54,473 nucleotides of DNA from an uncultured Nitrospira sp. (GTDB lineage Bacteria; Nitrospirota; Nitrospiria; Nitrospirales; Nitrospiraceae): NCBI GenBank assembly GCA_946479785.1, contig CAMLHQ010000013.1, positions 1 through 54,473 of the forward strand. Reading direction: 5' to 3'. Shown here piece after piece: positions 42,218 to 49,048 of the stretch (within the stretch, counting starts at the first letter, position 1; each line of letters opens with the position of its first letter). The translations under genes and the position numbers were made by a program. The notes under the pieces were generated by a model. That model worked only from the letters and a program-made list of their open reading frames with translations, searched no databases and was not told where the DNA came from.

Positions 42218-42874
42218 CTATGGTCCTTGTGGACGAGCCGCCCACACCAACTCGCTGTCGAAAATGCCCCACCGTTTCCCCGATTGTGTCAACCAGACCG
42301 CAAATCCCGCCCCGGTTCCATCAGGTCGATTATATTCGACATAGACCAACGCCTGCTCACGGCCGAACGTATAGGCCACCCGTGAGAAAGCCAGCCGATC
42401 GATGATGGCCGGCGGCTCGCCGAACGGTTCTTCCTGGATGGGAAAGGCGCCGGCCCGCACCACCGGCACCGGAGCCAACGAGGTTTCCTGGTCTGCCCCA
42501 TCGCCAGGGACGAATCGGTAACGAACGCCGAACCCAAAATGCCCCGCGAGCTTCGACGGGATCTGATTTTTCAATACGAAGTCGCGAACCAACTCGAGCG
42601 GTAGGCGGCCGTCGAAGATCTCATACTCATTAAAGGTTTGGATGCGCAGGGGACCCTGTTGCTCCGGATGGAGCCGCGTCACCGTGGCCCGCTCGAGCAG
42701 GACCAGCTTGGTGTCAGGCGTAAGAAACTTTTCGTCGACGATGAGGTCATAGAGCGGATAGTCCTCGGTCGGCACCCGGTCTTGCGCTGATTCTGCCGGG
42801 ACGGCGGAGGCTTGCTCCGGGACGAATGCGCTGAGGAGCACCGACAGTACAAACACCTGCGCTCTGTACCGCAT
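42218..42874 (-). CDS. Exported protein of unknown function
   Basis: A 218-residue protein with a signal peptide (about 1-23, ending ASA). The mature part has a charged N-terminal half with DLIVDEKFLTPDTKLVLLERATVT and a C-terminal half rich in aromatic beta-strand segments (ALVYVEYNRPDGTGAGFAVWLTQSGKRWGIFDSELVWA). No family is recognised. The start at 42874 is chosen because the signal peptide begins there; the frame extends to 42970. It is divergent from the coiled-coil lipoprotein gene at 42974. Confidence 0.68.
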   Translation of the reverse strand: MRYRAQVFVLSVLLSAFVPEQASAVPAESAQDRVPTEDYPLYDLIVDEKFLTPDTKLVLLERATVTRLHPEQQGPLRIQTFNEYEIFDGRLPLELVRDFVLKNQIPSKLAGHFGFGVRYRFVPGDGADQETSLAPVPVVRAGAFPIQEEPFGEPPAIIDRLAFSRVAYTFGREQALVYVEYNRPDGTGAGFAVWLTQSGKRWGIFDSELVWAARPQGP

Positions 42875-42973
42875 GGTCTCAGAATAACGTGGCCTGACTG
42901 AGGCGGTCAATCGAGCTCGATGGAAAATTGACCATGGACAAGGGGCCCGGAAGCATGGATAATCCGTCATTCC

Positions 42974-43702
42974 ATGTTGCGTTGTCGGCGTCCCTCCAAC
43001 ACTCTACCGATTGTGCTGCTGACCTTCGTCGTTTTGTCCGGTTGCAAACCAGACGATTCTCCGTTCAAGGCCGAGAACGACTCGCTCAAGAAGCAAGTCG
43101 TAAGGCAGGAGTCGCTGGTCACATCGTTGCAAGAGGGCAACAAGGTCATGCAGCAACAGATCGATTTATTGAACCAGGAAATCCGCGACGCCAAGAAGGC
43201 GGCAGAGAGCGCCAAGGCCGAGGCGAAATCGGCTGGAGCGCAGCTCGAAAATCAGTTGATCCAGGCGCGGAAATTGACGGCGGACATTAAAAAGACCGCC
43301 ATCGAGCAGGCCGCGCAAAGCATCCACATCGAACAGAAGGGCGCCCAATTCGAAGATATTCCCCGGCCTTTGAATGCCGTCGCCAAGACCGTTGAAGAAG
43401 CGCTGGCTCGCAACGGCTACCAGGTCAGAGTCAGCATCAAGGCCGATCAGAAAGCCGTATTCGTGACGGAACGCAAGGTCTCCACTCCCATTTCCCTTGA
43501 AGTCGCAGGCTTCCGCAATCAATACATCGTTTCGGTTCAAGCCCAACCAACGAACGTCACTCGCTTGAGTGTGAAAGCTGAATTTGAAAAACTGGCGCAG
43601 GGCGGACGCATTCTGAGCGTGAGCCCGGAGGAAACCGCCGAGATCGAACGTCGCCTCATCGGCGAGGTCAGCAAGGCCCTCGCCGCCTCCAGCAAGACCT
43701 AA
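42974..43702 (+). CDS. Coiled-coil lipoprotein of unknown function
   Basis: A 242-residue protein with lipobox VLSGC (Cys24). A coiled coil runs over about 33-115 (leucine heptads, KKAAESAKAEAKSAGAQ) and a C-terminal alpha/beta domain over about 125-240. No family is recognised. Its stop overlaps the start of the SUMF1-like gene (TAATG), so the two proteins are made together. It is probably outer-membrane anchored, reaching into the periplasm. Confidence 0.72.
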   Translation: MLRCRRPSNTLPIVLLTFVVLSGCKPDDSPFKAENDSLKKQVVRQESLVTSLQEGNKVMQQQIDLLNQEIRDAKKAAESAKAEAKSAGAQLENQLIQARKLTADIKKTAIEQAAQSIHIEQKGAQFEDIPRPLNAVAKTVEEALARNGYQVRVSIKADQKAVFVTERKVSTPISLEVAGFRNQYIVSVQAQPTNVTRLSVKAEFEKLAQGGRILSVSPEETAEIERRLIGEVSKALAASSKT

Positions 43703-44613
43703 TGCGCCGCCTCATAACCTGTGTCGCATTTCTTTGTCTTCTTTTCACAGCCGCACCCTCCACAGAATCCGGCAGCGGAAGCAAGCCTTCATCGGAGCTG
43801 GCCCGACACCTCGTTGCCATCGCCGCGCTCGCGCAGCCGGCTCCCGGCGTCACGATTCCAGCCGGCAGATTTACTCTCGGCAGCAAGCGGATTGACGACG
43901 ATCCCTACGGGCTTTGGACCCAGTTCGACGATACCGAACTTCCGCAACAACGTGTCTGGCTGGACACATATGAGATAGACCAGAATGAAGTCAGCCTCGG
44001 CGAATATCTCGCCTACCTGCAGCGACGAAAGCAGCATCCTCCGGATGAATTGCAGAAACTGATTTGGCACGTGATCACGGTGCATTCCGTCACCGACCAA
44101 ACCCTCGCGCGCTGGCCCGCGCTCTATATCACGTGGCACGAGGCATCCGACTTCTGCACCTCGAAGGGTAAGCGCCTGCCAACCGAAGCCGAATGGGAAA
44201 AAGCAGCGCGCGGCCCGGAGGGGAACCTTTTTCCATGGGGAGAAAGTGCGCCGACCAATGAACGCGCCATGTTCGGCCAACATCACGTGCACGAGATTCC
44301 CATCCTCGCGGCAGTAGACTCACACCCCGCAGGCAGGAGCCCCTATGGCATTCATCACATGGCGGGCAATGTGGCCGAATGGGTGCAGGATTGGTTTGGA
44401 TTCGACTATTACGCCTACATGCCCGAGAAAAATCCGGTGGGGCCGACGAGCGGCCGCTACAAGAGCGTGCGAGGCGGCTCATGGAAAAGCAAAATCATCA
44501 TGCTTCGTACCGCCACGCGCAGCGGAGCGGCTCCTGACCAGCGTTCCGCCACGGTGGGCTTTCGTTGCGCACATTCGCCCGTGCAAGCAGACCACCCGAC
44601 CAGCCGGAAGTAG
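43702..44613 (+). CDS. SUMF1/formylglycine-generating-enzyme-like protein lacking the catalytic Cys
   Basis: A 303-residue exported protein (signal peptide about 1-20) with an FGE-sulfatase fold: IPAGRFTLGSKR near 50-61, ITWHEASDFCTSKGKRLPTEAEWEKAARG, GNVAEWVQDWFG and VRGGSWKSKI...VGFRCA. In true formylglycine-generating enzymes two copper-binding cysteines follow the GGS motif; here WKSKIIML stands in that place without cysteine, so an oxidase role is unlikely and a carbohydrate or protein-binding role is more probable. It is coupled to the preceding lipoprotein gene. Confidence 0.88.
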   Translation: MRRLITCVAFLCLLFTAAPSTESGSGSKPSSELARHLVAIAALAQPAPGVTIPAGRFTLGSKRIDDDPYGLWTQFDDTELPQQRVWLDTYEIDQNEVSLGEYLAYLQRRKQHPPDELQKLIWHVITVHSVTDQTLARWPALYITWHEASDFCTSKGKRLPTEAEWEKAARGPEGNLFPWGESAPTNERAMFGQHHVHEIPILAAVDSHPAGRSPYGIHHMAGNVAEWVQDWFGFDYYAYMPEKNPVGPTSGRYKSVRGGSWKSKIIMLRTATRSGAAPDQRSATVGFRCAHSPVQADHPTSRK

Positions 44614-44679
44614 CGGATTACTTGGTGGGTCGCCGCCCTCATGATAACTTGATTCCACGTAAATGCGGATACATTGTCA

Positions 44680-45372
44680 ATGAAGCTTTACTACGCTTCC
44701 ATTTCCCGCATGTTCCTGATCGGATTCATCGTGGCTGTCGCGACCCTGGTGGGCTGCGCGACCTCAATGAAAGACCGTGCGCAGAGGCCACCTGTTAAAG
44801 GACAGGCCTGCTGCCAATCGGTCGAAGCCTCCTCCCGGCGGACCGCCATCGTTCACACCGCATCAAAATTGGTGGGAGCCACGGTGATTCAGGTCAACGG
44901 CAAACGGATCGCGTACGACTGTGCCGGCGTCACCCGTGCGATTTTTCTGGAGCACGGCATCGACTTATACGACGGTACTTCACCTGATCCTAAGGCGAAC
45001 GGCGTCAGGCTGATTCACCATCACATCAGTCGGCATGGCAAGTTTCACCAGGGACCGGCGGTGCGCCCCGGCGACCTGGTCTTTTTCGACAATACCTGGG
45101 ATTACAACCGAGACGGTATCATCAACGATCCCTTGACACACGTCGGCATCGTGGAGCGGCAGGACCCGGACGGAACCGTCACCTTTATCAGCCGCGTAGC
45201 CGGCGCGATCGAGCGATACCGTATGAATTTGGCCCTTCCCCACTTGCATAAAACCGCGGAAGGACGAATCCTCAACGACTATATCCGCCGGAAAGATCTG
45301 GACCATCCCTTCGATGCCGCCTACCTGACCGGAGAGCTGTTTGCCGGGTTCGGGACCAGGGCCGGGCTCTAA
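44680..45372 (+). CDS. NlpC/P60-like lipoprotein, putative peptidoglycan hydrolase
   Basis: A 230-residue protein with lipobox LVGC (Cys26). The C-terminal domain shows the cysteine-peptidase pattern: a DCAG Cys (YDCAGVTRAIF, about residue 90), RPGDLVFFDN and the His in PLTHVGIVE (about 156). This fits NlpC/P60 or CHAP enzymes that cut peptidoglycan peptides. An aspartate-rich loop NRDGIINDP between them looks like a calcium site. The start at 44680 is chosen; TTG 44674 is in frame. It stands 66 bases after the SUMF1-like gene. Confidence 0.8.
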   Translation: MKLYYASISRMFLIGFIVAVATLVGCATSMKDRAQRPPVKGQACCQSVEASSRRTAIVHTASKLVGATVIQVNGKRIAYDCAGVTRAIFLEHGIDLYDGTSPDPKANGVRLIHHHISRHGKFHQGPAVRPGDLVFFDNTWDYNRDGIINDPLTHVGIVERQDPDGTVTFISRVAGAIERYRMNLALPHLHKTAEGRILNDYIRRKDLDHPFDAAYLTGELFAGFGTRAGL

Positions 45373-45421
45373 CCCCTGCTGAAGATCGATCCCCCATCCA
45401 AGCAATTTTGCGTAGTCGCGC

Positions 45422-45427
45422 TATACT
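45422..45427 (+). promoter_or_regulatory. Putative -10 element upstream of the small zinc-ribbon gene
   Basis: TATACT, five of six matches to the sigma70 -10 consensus, 64 bases before the zinc-ribbon start. No clear -35 element. A tiny frame of 14 codons (45434-45478) begins where transcription would start and may be fortuitous. Confidence 0.35.
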
Positions 45428-45491
45428 TGAACAATGATGTCTTTGTTGTCGTACAGACGCCGTACGGCAGACATGTAACCCGGGAGGATCT

Positions 45492-45656
45492 ATGGCGAAG
45501 ACAGCGACCTATTGCAGTGAGTGTTACAACAAGGTTGGGAGAGTCGAGGACGCGCAGATTAAAACGGCGGAGGCCTCAGGACAAACGCCCATGACCGGCC
45601 AAGGCACCTGTTGCAAATGCAATAAAGCAACGGTCGTCGTATTCTACGAAAAATAA
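45492..45656 (+). CDS. 54-residue zinc-ribbon protein
   Basis: Translation from ATG 45492 gives a 54-residue protein beginning MAKTATYCSECYNKVG and ending KATVVVFYEK. Two CxxC pairs (CSEC at 8-11, CKC with a neighbouring Cys at 41-43) make one likely zinc ribbon. GGAGG lies 5 bases upstream. No antisense or longer alternative frame competes. Function unknown; such mini zinc ribbons often bind nucleic acid or ribosomes. Confidence 0.7.
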   Translation: MAKTATYCSECYNKVGRVEDAQIKTAEASGQTPMTGQGTCCKCNKATVVVFYEK

Positions 45657-45670
45657 TAACGGAGTAGTGT

Positions 45671-45702
45671 CGAGTCTGTGAGCGAAGCGAGAACGAGACT
45701 CG
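45671..45702 (+). terminator. Weak stem-loop after the zinc-ribbon gene
   Basis: A 7-bp perfect stem (CGAGTCT/AGACTCG) around an 18-base loop, 15 bases after the stop. No T-run follows, so its role as a terminator is uncertain. Confidence 0.3.
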
Positions 45703-45744
45703 GTGAAGCAGGGCGGATAAGAAAAGAAGGCTTCCGACAGACGA

Positions 45745-46074
45745 CTACGCGTGTCCGCTGTTTTCGGCCTCATCGTATTCATCGATGAGCTCTTCCAGTT
45801 CATCGAGTTCGTCCGGTTGGACCTTTTGAAATTCCACACCGAAGGTTTGCTCATCGACCCACTGCACTCTGGCTTCTTCAATCGACAGCGGCACTTCGAG
45901 CCCGGGAACGACCAAACGGATGACGATCACCTTCCCTGGAAAGACCTCCAAGTCGCTCTCAAATCTTGCCCCTCCAACTGAAAGATCGAGCGTGCAGCCC
46001 TCGATTTCGTGTGAATTCCCCAACAAGAATCCTTGAATGTGGGCCGGCACTCGCCTATGTTTCCGTCGCTCCAT
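45745..46074 (-). CDS. PilZ-domain protein
   Basis: A 109-residue single-domain protein with the c-di-GMP-binding landmarks: RRKHRR near the N-terminus (3-8) and DLSVGGARFES at 30-40 (consensus D/NxSxxG). A beta-barrel follows to about residue 85, with an acidic tail (DELDELEELIDEYDEAE). It probably senses cyclic di-GMP. It is divergent from the paralogue gene at 46213. A diguanylate cyclase/phosphodiesterase-type gene lies 3 kb away (49049-50764). Confidence 0.9.
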   Translation of the reverse strand: MERRKHRRVPAHIQGFLLGNSHEIEGCTLDLSVGGARFESDLEVFPGKVIVIRLVVPGLEVPLSIEEARVQWVDEQTFGVEFQKVQPDELDELEELIDEYDEAENSGHA

Positions 46075-46196
46075 TCCCTGCCCTTCCCTGATTCCAAACC
46101 TTGTTGTCCCAATGGAGAATAGCTGGGTTTCAGGGGGAAATCACCTGCCACTGTGACCTTTACAGCCGGTCCGCTCCTGGCTGATTCTCGCAAGCC

Positions 46197-46205
46197 TGCT
46201 ACACT
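46197..46205 (+). promoter_or_regulatory. Extended -10 promoter directly before the first paralogue gene
   Basis: TGC-TACACT, with only 7 bases between the hexamer and ATG 46213. A start about 7 bases after the hexamer would make the mRNA essentially leaderless. No usable Shine-Dalgarno spacing exists. Confidence 0.5.
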
Positions 46206-46212
46206 TAAAGGT

Positions 46213-46644
46213 ATGGGAGCATCACCGAACACCACTGCGCTCGTTCCCGTCGATCCTCGCCGGCGCACGGTTCTTTCAATTCGAGAAAGCCTCGTCGGGC
46301 TTCACGGCGCTCTGATTGTCGCCGAACAATTGACCTACGAACGCATCAACGGACCAGTCCAATCCATGGACGCCTTGCTCGAACTGCTTCAGGAAGACCC
46401 CTGGTTTACGTGGCTTCATCCAATCGCCGATCTGCTCGTTCGCATCGATCACCTGCTTGAGGACGACAGCTGCGACATGACGGATGACAATGTGGAGCAC
46501 CTCGTGCAAGAGATCGACGGCCTGCTCCATCCCTCGGTGGAAGGCGAAGGATTCGAACGGGCCTACTACGAAGCCCTGGACCGGGCTCCCGATGTCGTGC
46601 TCGCACATTTTCGCGTGAGAAAGCTGTTACCCAAGGCTGCGTAA
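46213..46644 (+). CDS. Unrecognised soluble helical protein, paralogue A
   Basis: A 143-residue protein without signal peptide or membrane segment; mostly helical and acidic. Its core (about 18-140) is clearly homologous to the protein at 47147-47572: both share VxGLHxALIxAEQLTYERING, DPWFTWLHP and EGxGFERxYYEALxRxPDV. The frame is open to 46153, but ATG 46213 lies just after an extended -10. No family is recognised. The dense conserved aromatic/acidic blocks suggest a binding or enzymatic pocket. Confidence 0.75.
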   Translation: MGASPNTTALVPVDPRRRTVLSIRESLVGLHGALIVAEQLTYERINGPVQSMDALLELLQEDPWFTWLHPIADLLVRIDHLLEDDSCDMTDDNVEHLVQEIDGLLHPSVEGEGFERAYYEALDRAPDVVLAHFRVRKLLPKAA

Positions 46645-46657
46645 ATCGCCGAGACTC

Positions 46658-46666
46658 TGGTATGAT
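46658..46666 (+). promoter_or_regulatory. Extended -10 promoter of the proline-rich protein gene
   Basis: TGG-TATGAT (five of six matches) 14 bases after the paralogue A stop and 27 bases before the next ATG, giving the proline-rich protein gene its own start site. Confidence 0.5.
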
Positions 46667-46693
46667 GAGGCGAACTCCGAGAGGAGATTTGCC

Positions 46694-47074
46694 ATGCAGG
46701 CGAGCGCAGTCCGGTTGATTATTGCAGTGACGGCAACGCTGGCTCCCGCCTTTGCGCAGGCAGAAATCATCGAATCGCCTCATCGAGCCACCATCGCTGA
46801 GCTCGGAAACGGTGCGGGGATTCGTTCCGATCCTCATGGCCAAGACGGATCAAGCGTCGCGTCTACCGAATCTTCTGCTCTATTACCCCCAGGGCCTCAT
46901 GGCGAGGTGAACCAACCGATAGTGACCCCGTTTGGATCGCCTCAACCGCCGAATCAACTGACTCCAGCTCCCGTCATGCCTTTTCATCCAAATCGTCCGC
47001 TTCTGCCGGCGCCATCCGCTGCTCCTTCGGCCGTTCCAAACTCAGGTGTCGGCGGCGGACGGTTCGGGCGCTGA
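46694..47074 (+). CDS. Small secreted proline-rich protein
   Basis: A 126-residue protein with a signal peptide (about 1-23, ending AQA). The mature part is low complexity, rich in Pro, Gly, Ser and Ala, and probably disordered in the periplasm; it ends GVGGGRFGR. GGAG lies 8 bases upstream. It is sandwiched between the two paralogues with its own -10 element. No function can be assigned. Confidence 0.62.
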   Translation: MQASAVRLIIAVTATLAPAFAQAEIIESPHRATIAELGNGAGIRSDPHGQDGSSVASTESSALLPPGPHGEVNQPIVTPFGSPQPPNQLTPAPVMPFHPNRPLLPAPSAAPSAVPNSGVGGGRFGR

Positions 47075-47131
47075 CCGCTCCAACTCCACGACGATTTTTT
47101 TCCGACAGTCATCCGCATTTATTCTCGGACC

Positions 47132-47140
47132 TGCTAGAAT
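47132..47140 (+). promoter_or_regulatory. Extended -10 promoter directly before the second paralogue gene
   Basis: TGC-TAGAAT (five of six matches) with 6 bases between the hexamer and ATG 47147, again predicting a leaderless mRNA. The CCTGCTA context is identical to that before paralogue A. Confidence 0.55.
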
Positions 47141-47146
47141 AGAATT

Positions 47147-47572
47147 ATGGCACGGGCATCTTCCTCACCAGAGACGACGGATACCCTCAAACATATGCTG
47201 ATGGAGGTGCGCCGTGGACTGCTTGGATTGCACAAGGCCCTTATCATCGCCGAACAGCTCACCTATGAACGCATCAATGGCCGAGTCGGTTCGACGGGAC
47301 AGCTGCTCCAGCTGGTCTTGAACGACCCCTGGTTTACCTGGCTGCACCCGTTGTCACAGCTCGTCATTCGTGTCGACGAATTGTTGGATGATGACGCCGA
47401 ACTGACGATCGTGGAAGTGGAACATTTCCTCGCGGACGTGCGCACGCTGATTCGTCCGTCGGAAGAAGGCGATGGATTCGAGCGGAGCTACTACGAGGCG
47501 CTGCAACGGGAGCCCGACGTCATCTTCGCACATGTCGAGGTGAAGAAGTTGTTGACCAAAGCCGCAGCCTAA
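47147..47572 (+). CDS. Unrecognised soluble helical protein, paralogue B
   Basis: A 141-residue soluble protein, about half identical to paralogue A by eye across its whole core, with the same ordered blocks (GLLGLHKALIIAEQLTYERING, DPWFTWLHP, a double-acidic stretch near 82-90, EGDGFERSYYEAL, a basic KKLLTKAA end). It differs mainly in the N-terminal 12 residues. A terminator at 47604-47635 follows. Family and function are unknown to me. Confidence 0.78.
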   Translation: MARASSSPETTDTLKHMLMEVRRGLLGLHKALIIAEQLTYERINGRVGSTGQLLQLVLNDPWFTWLHPLSQLVIRVDELLDDDAELTIVEVEHFLADVRTLIRPSEEGDGFERSYYEALQREPDVIFAHVEVKKLLTKAAA

Positions 47573-47603
47573 CACACTGCTTCAATCTCTCAGCGTAAAA
47601 GAA

Positions 47604-47635
47604 AAAGCGGCCGGCTCGTCATGAGCGGCCGCTTT
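47604..47635. terminator. Bidirectional terminator after paralogue B
   Basis: A GC-rich stem (AAAGCGGCC...GGCCGCTTT, 13 pairs with a one-base bulge and a 5-base loop). The minus strand continues TTTTTCTTTTA, so it also ends the gene at 47671. Confidence 0.85.
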
Positions 47636-47670
47636 CCTTCGAAACCCGTCAAATCGAAAAATATTCTGCC

Positions 47671-47973
47671 TTAATTCTTATCACCCTCTTCGTGCTTGCC
47701 TTGGCCCTTGTGCTTCCCCTTGTCTCCATGCTTGCCGCGACCGCGATCACCGTCTTTCCGATGCTCACCACTCTTGCCGCGGCCCTCTCCCTTCATCTGC
47801 TTCTCACTCTTCTTTTCCTCTCCCATGCTCGGAGCTGGAGCAGGTGCAGGAGCTGGAGTCGTAGCCTGAGGTGCTGGCGCAGGTGCCGGCTCGGGAGCTG
47901 GAGCTTGAGCAAACACGCTCGTAAACGCCGCAAAGACTGCGGCAGCGGTAAGGGTCGAAATGGTCTTCGTCAT
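47671..47973 (-). CDS. Secreted Pro/Ala- and Lys/Gly/His-rich protein
   Basis: A 100-residue protein with a signal peptide (about 1-22). The mature first half alternates Pro and Ala (about 24-48); the second half is Lys/Gly/His/Asp-rich with six His residues in 40 (GKSGEHRKDGDRGRGKHGDKG). It is probably disordered, and could bind metals, polyphosphate or nucleic acid. No globular domain. It is a single-gene unit between the terminator and the flavoprotein gene; the 227 bases upstream hold no further feature. Confidence 0.62.
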   Translation of the reverse strand: MTKTISTLTAAAVFAAFTSVFAQAPAPEPAPAPAPQATTPAPAPAPAPSMGEEKKSEKQMKGEGRGKSGEHRKDGDRGRGKHGDKGKHKGQGKHEEGDKN

Positions 47974-48200
47974 GCTATCCTCCTACTAGTAATCCCGTTA
48001 ACGAGGGGCCAATTCCCCACGATTGGGTGTTACACTCTAGAGCAATCCTAGTGCCAATTCCAGAATCTTTAAAACCCTCCGACAGAAGCGGATTTTTGCC
48101 TTTTTCTCTCAATGAACAGGCTGACCGTGAAGCAAGATGGCTACACTCACCGCCAAGTTGCCCCACTGTCCCGGCTATGTGGTCAGATTTCGACTGACCG

Positions 48201-48941
48201 TCACTCGCCGTCGCTACCTCCTGCATCGTCGTAGTATTTCTCCCGGAAAATCGGGCAGAGTCCCTTCGCCTGAATGATGCCGGTCACCTCTTTAATCATG
48301 CCGCTATTGCCGCATAAATAGACCGCAAGCTGTTTCACATCTTTTATGTGTTGTTGCACGAGATTTGTCACTCTGCCGGTGACGCCAACCCAACCCGGTT
48401 GCGGACGGGAGAGCGTGGTAATGAACAAGCCTCCGAAATGCCCCATGCCCAGGTGTGCAAGTTCATCCTGGTAGTACAGATCGCGCTGACTTCGCAGTCC
48501 CCAGAACAACGTGGCACGACTTGGATTCGGGCGTTCCGCGTTCGCCAAAAGCATCGAGCGAATGGGCGCGATGCCGGTTCCGGTGGCAACGAACAACAAC
48601 TCACGCGCAGGATCACCCCGCAGATAGAAATTGCCGGCCGGTCCGGCAAAGGTCGTCGTATCCCCCTCGTGCAAACCAAAGAGATAGGTCGACCCCGGCC
48701 CACCTGAAACCAAATTGAGCAATAATGAAATCTTGTGAGGAGAACCGGGAGCGGAGGCGATCGAATACGGCCTAGTCACGGTCCGGCCCGTGCGAACATC
48801 TGGAACCTCGAACGATACGAACTGGCCGGCCTTGAACGCGATCTCCTCGGGCTCAATCAATTGGAGATCGATCTGACGGACATCGTGGGTGAGCTGCCGG
48901 ATGTCGACGACTTTCGCCGTGAAGCGATGAACGGAACTCAT
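48201..48941 (-). CDS. Ferredoxin--NADP reductase-type flavoprotein
   Basis: A 246-residue FAD/NAD(P)-binding reductase. The FAD motif RPYSIAS is at 57-63, the nucleotide-binding GTGIAP at 121-126 and the C-terminal YLCGNSGMIKEV near 207-218. No [2Fe-2S] domain is attached, so it resembles ferredoxin/flavodoxin-NADP reductases or the reductase part of oxygenases. The electron acceptor is not in the window. It may drive reverse electron flow or stress reduction; context does not decide. Confidence 0.9.
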   Translation of the reverse strand: MSSVHRFTAKVVDIRQLTHDVRQIDLQLIEPEEIAFKAGQFVSFEVPDVRTGRTVTRPYSIASAPGSPHKISLLLNLVSGGPGSTYLFGLHEGDTTTFAGPAGNFYLRGDPARELLFVATGTGIAPIRSMLLANAERPNPSRATLFWGLRSQRDLYYQDELAHLGMGHFGGLFITTLSRPQPGWVGVTGRVTNLVQQHIKDVKQLAVYLCGNSGMIKEVTGIIQAKGLCPIFREKYYDDAGGSDGE

Positions 48942-49048
48942 AGGGCACGACCTCCCTCGCCAGGCTGGTCATCATAACAAGGAGGTAACGGAAAATCGCG
49001 GAGAGAGGACGCGAGAGGGACGGAGAATGTGGATGATGCCGGGCAATC

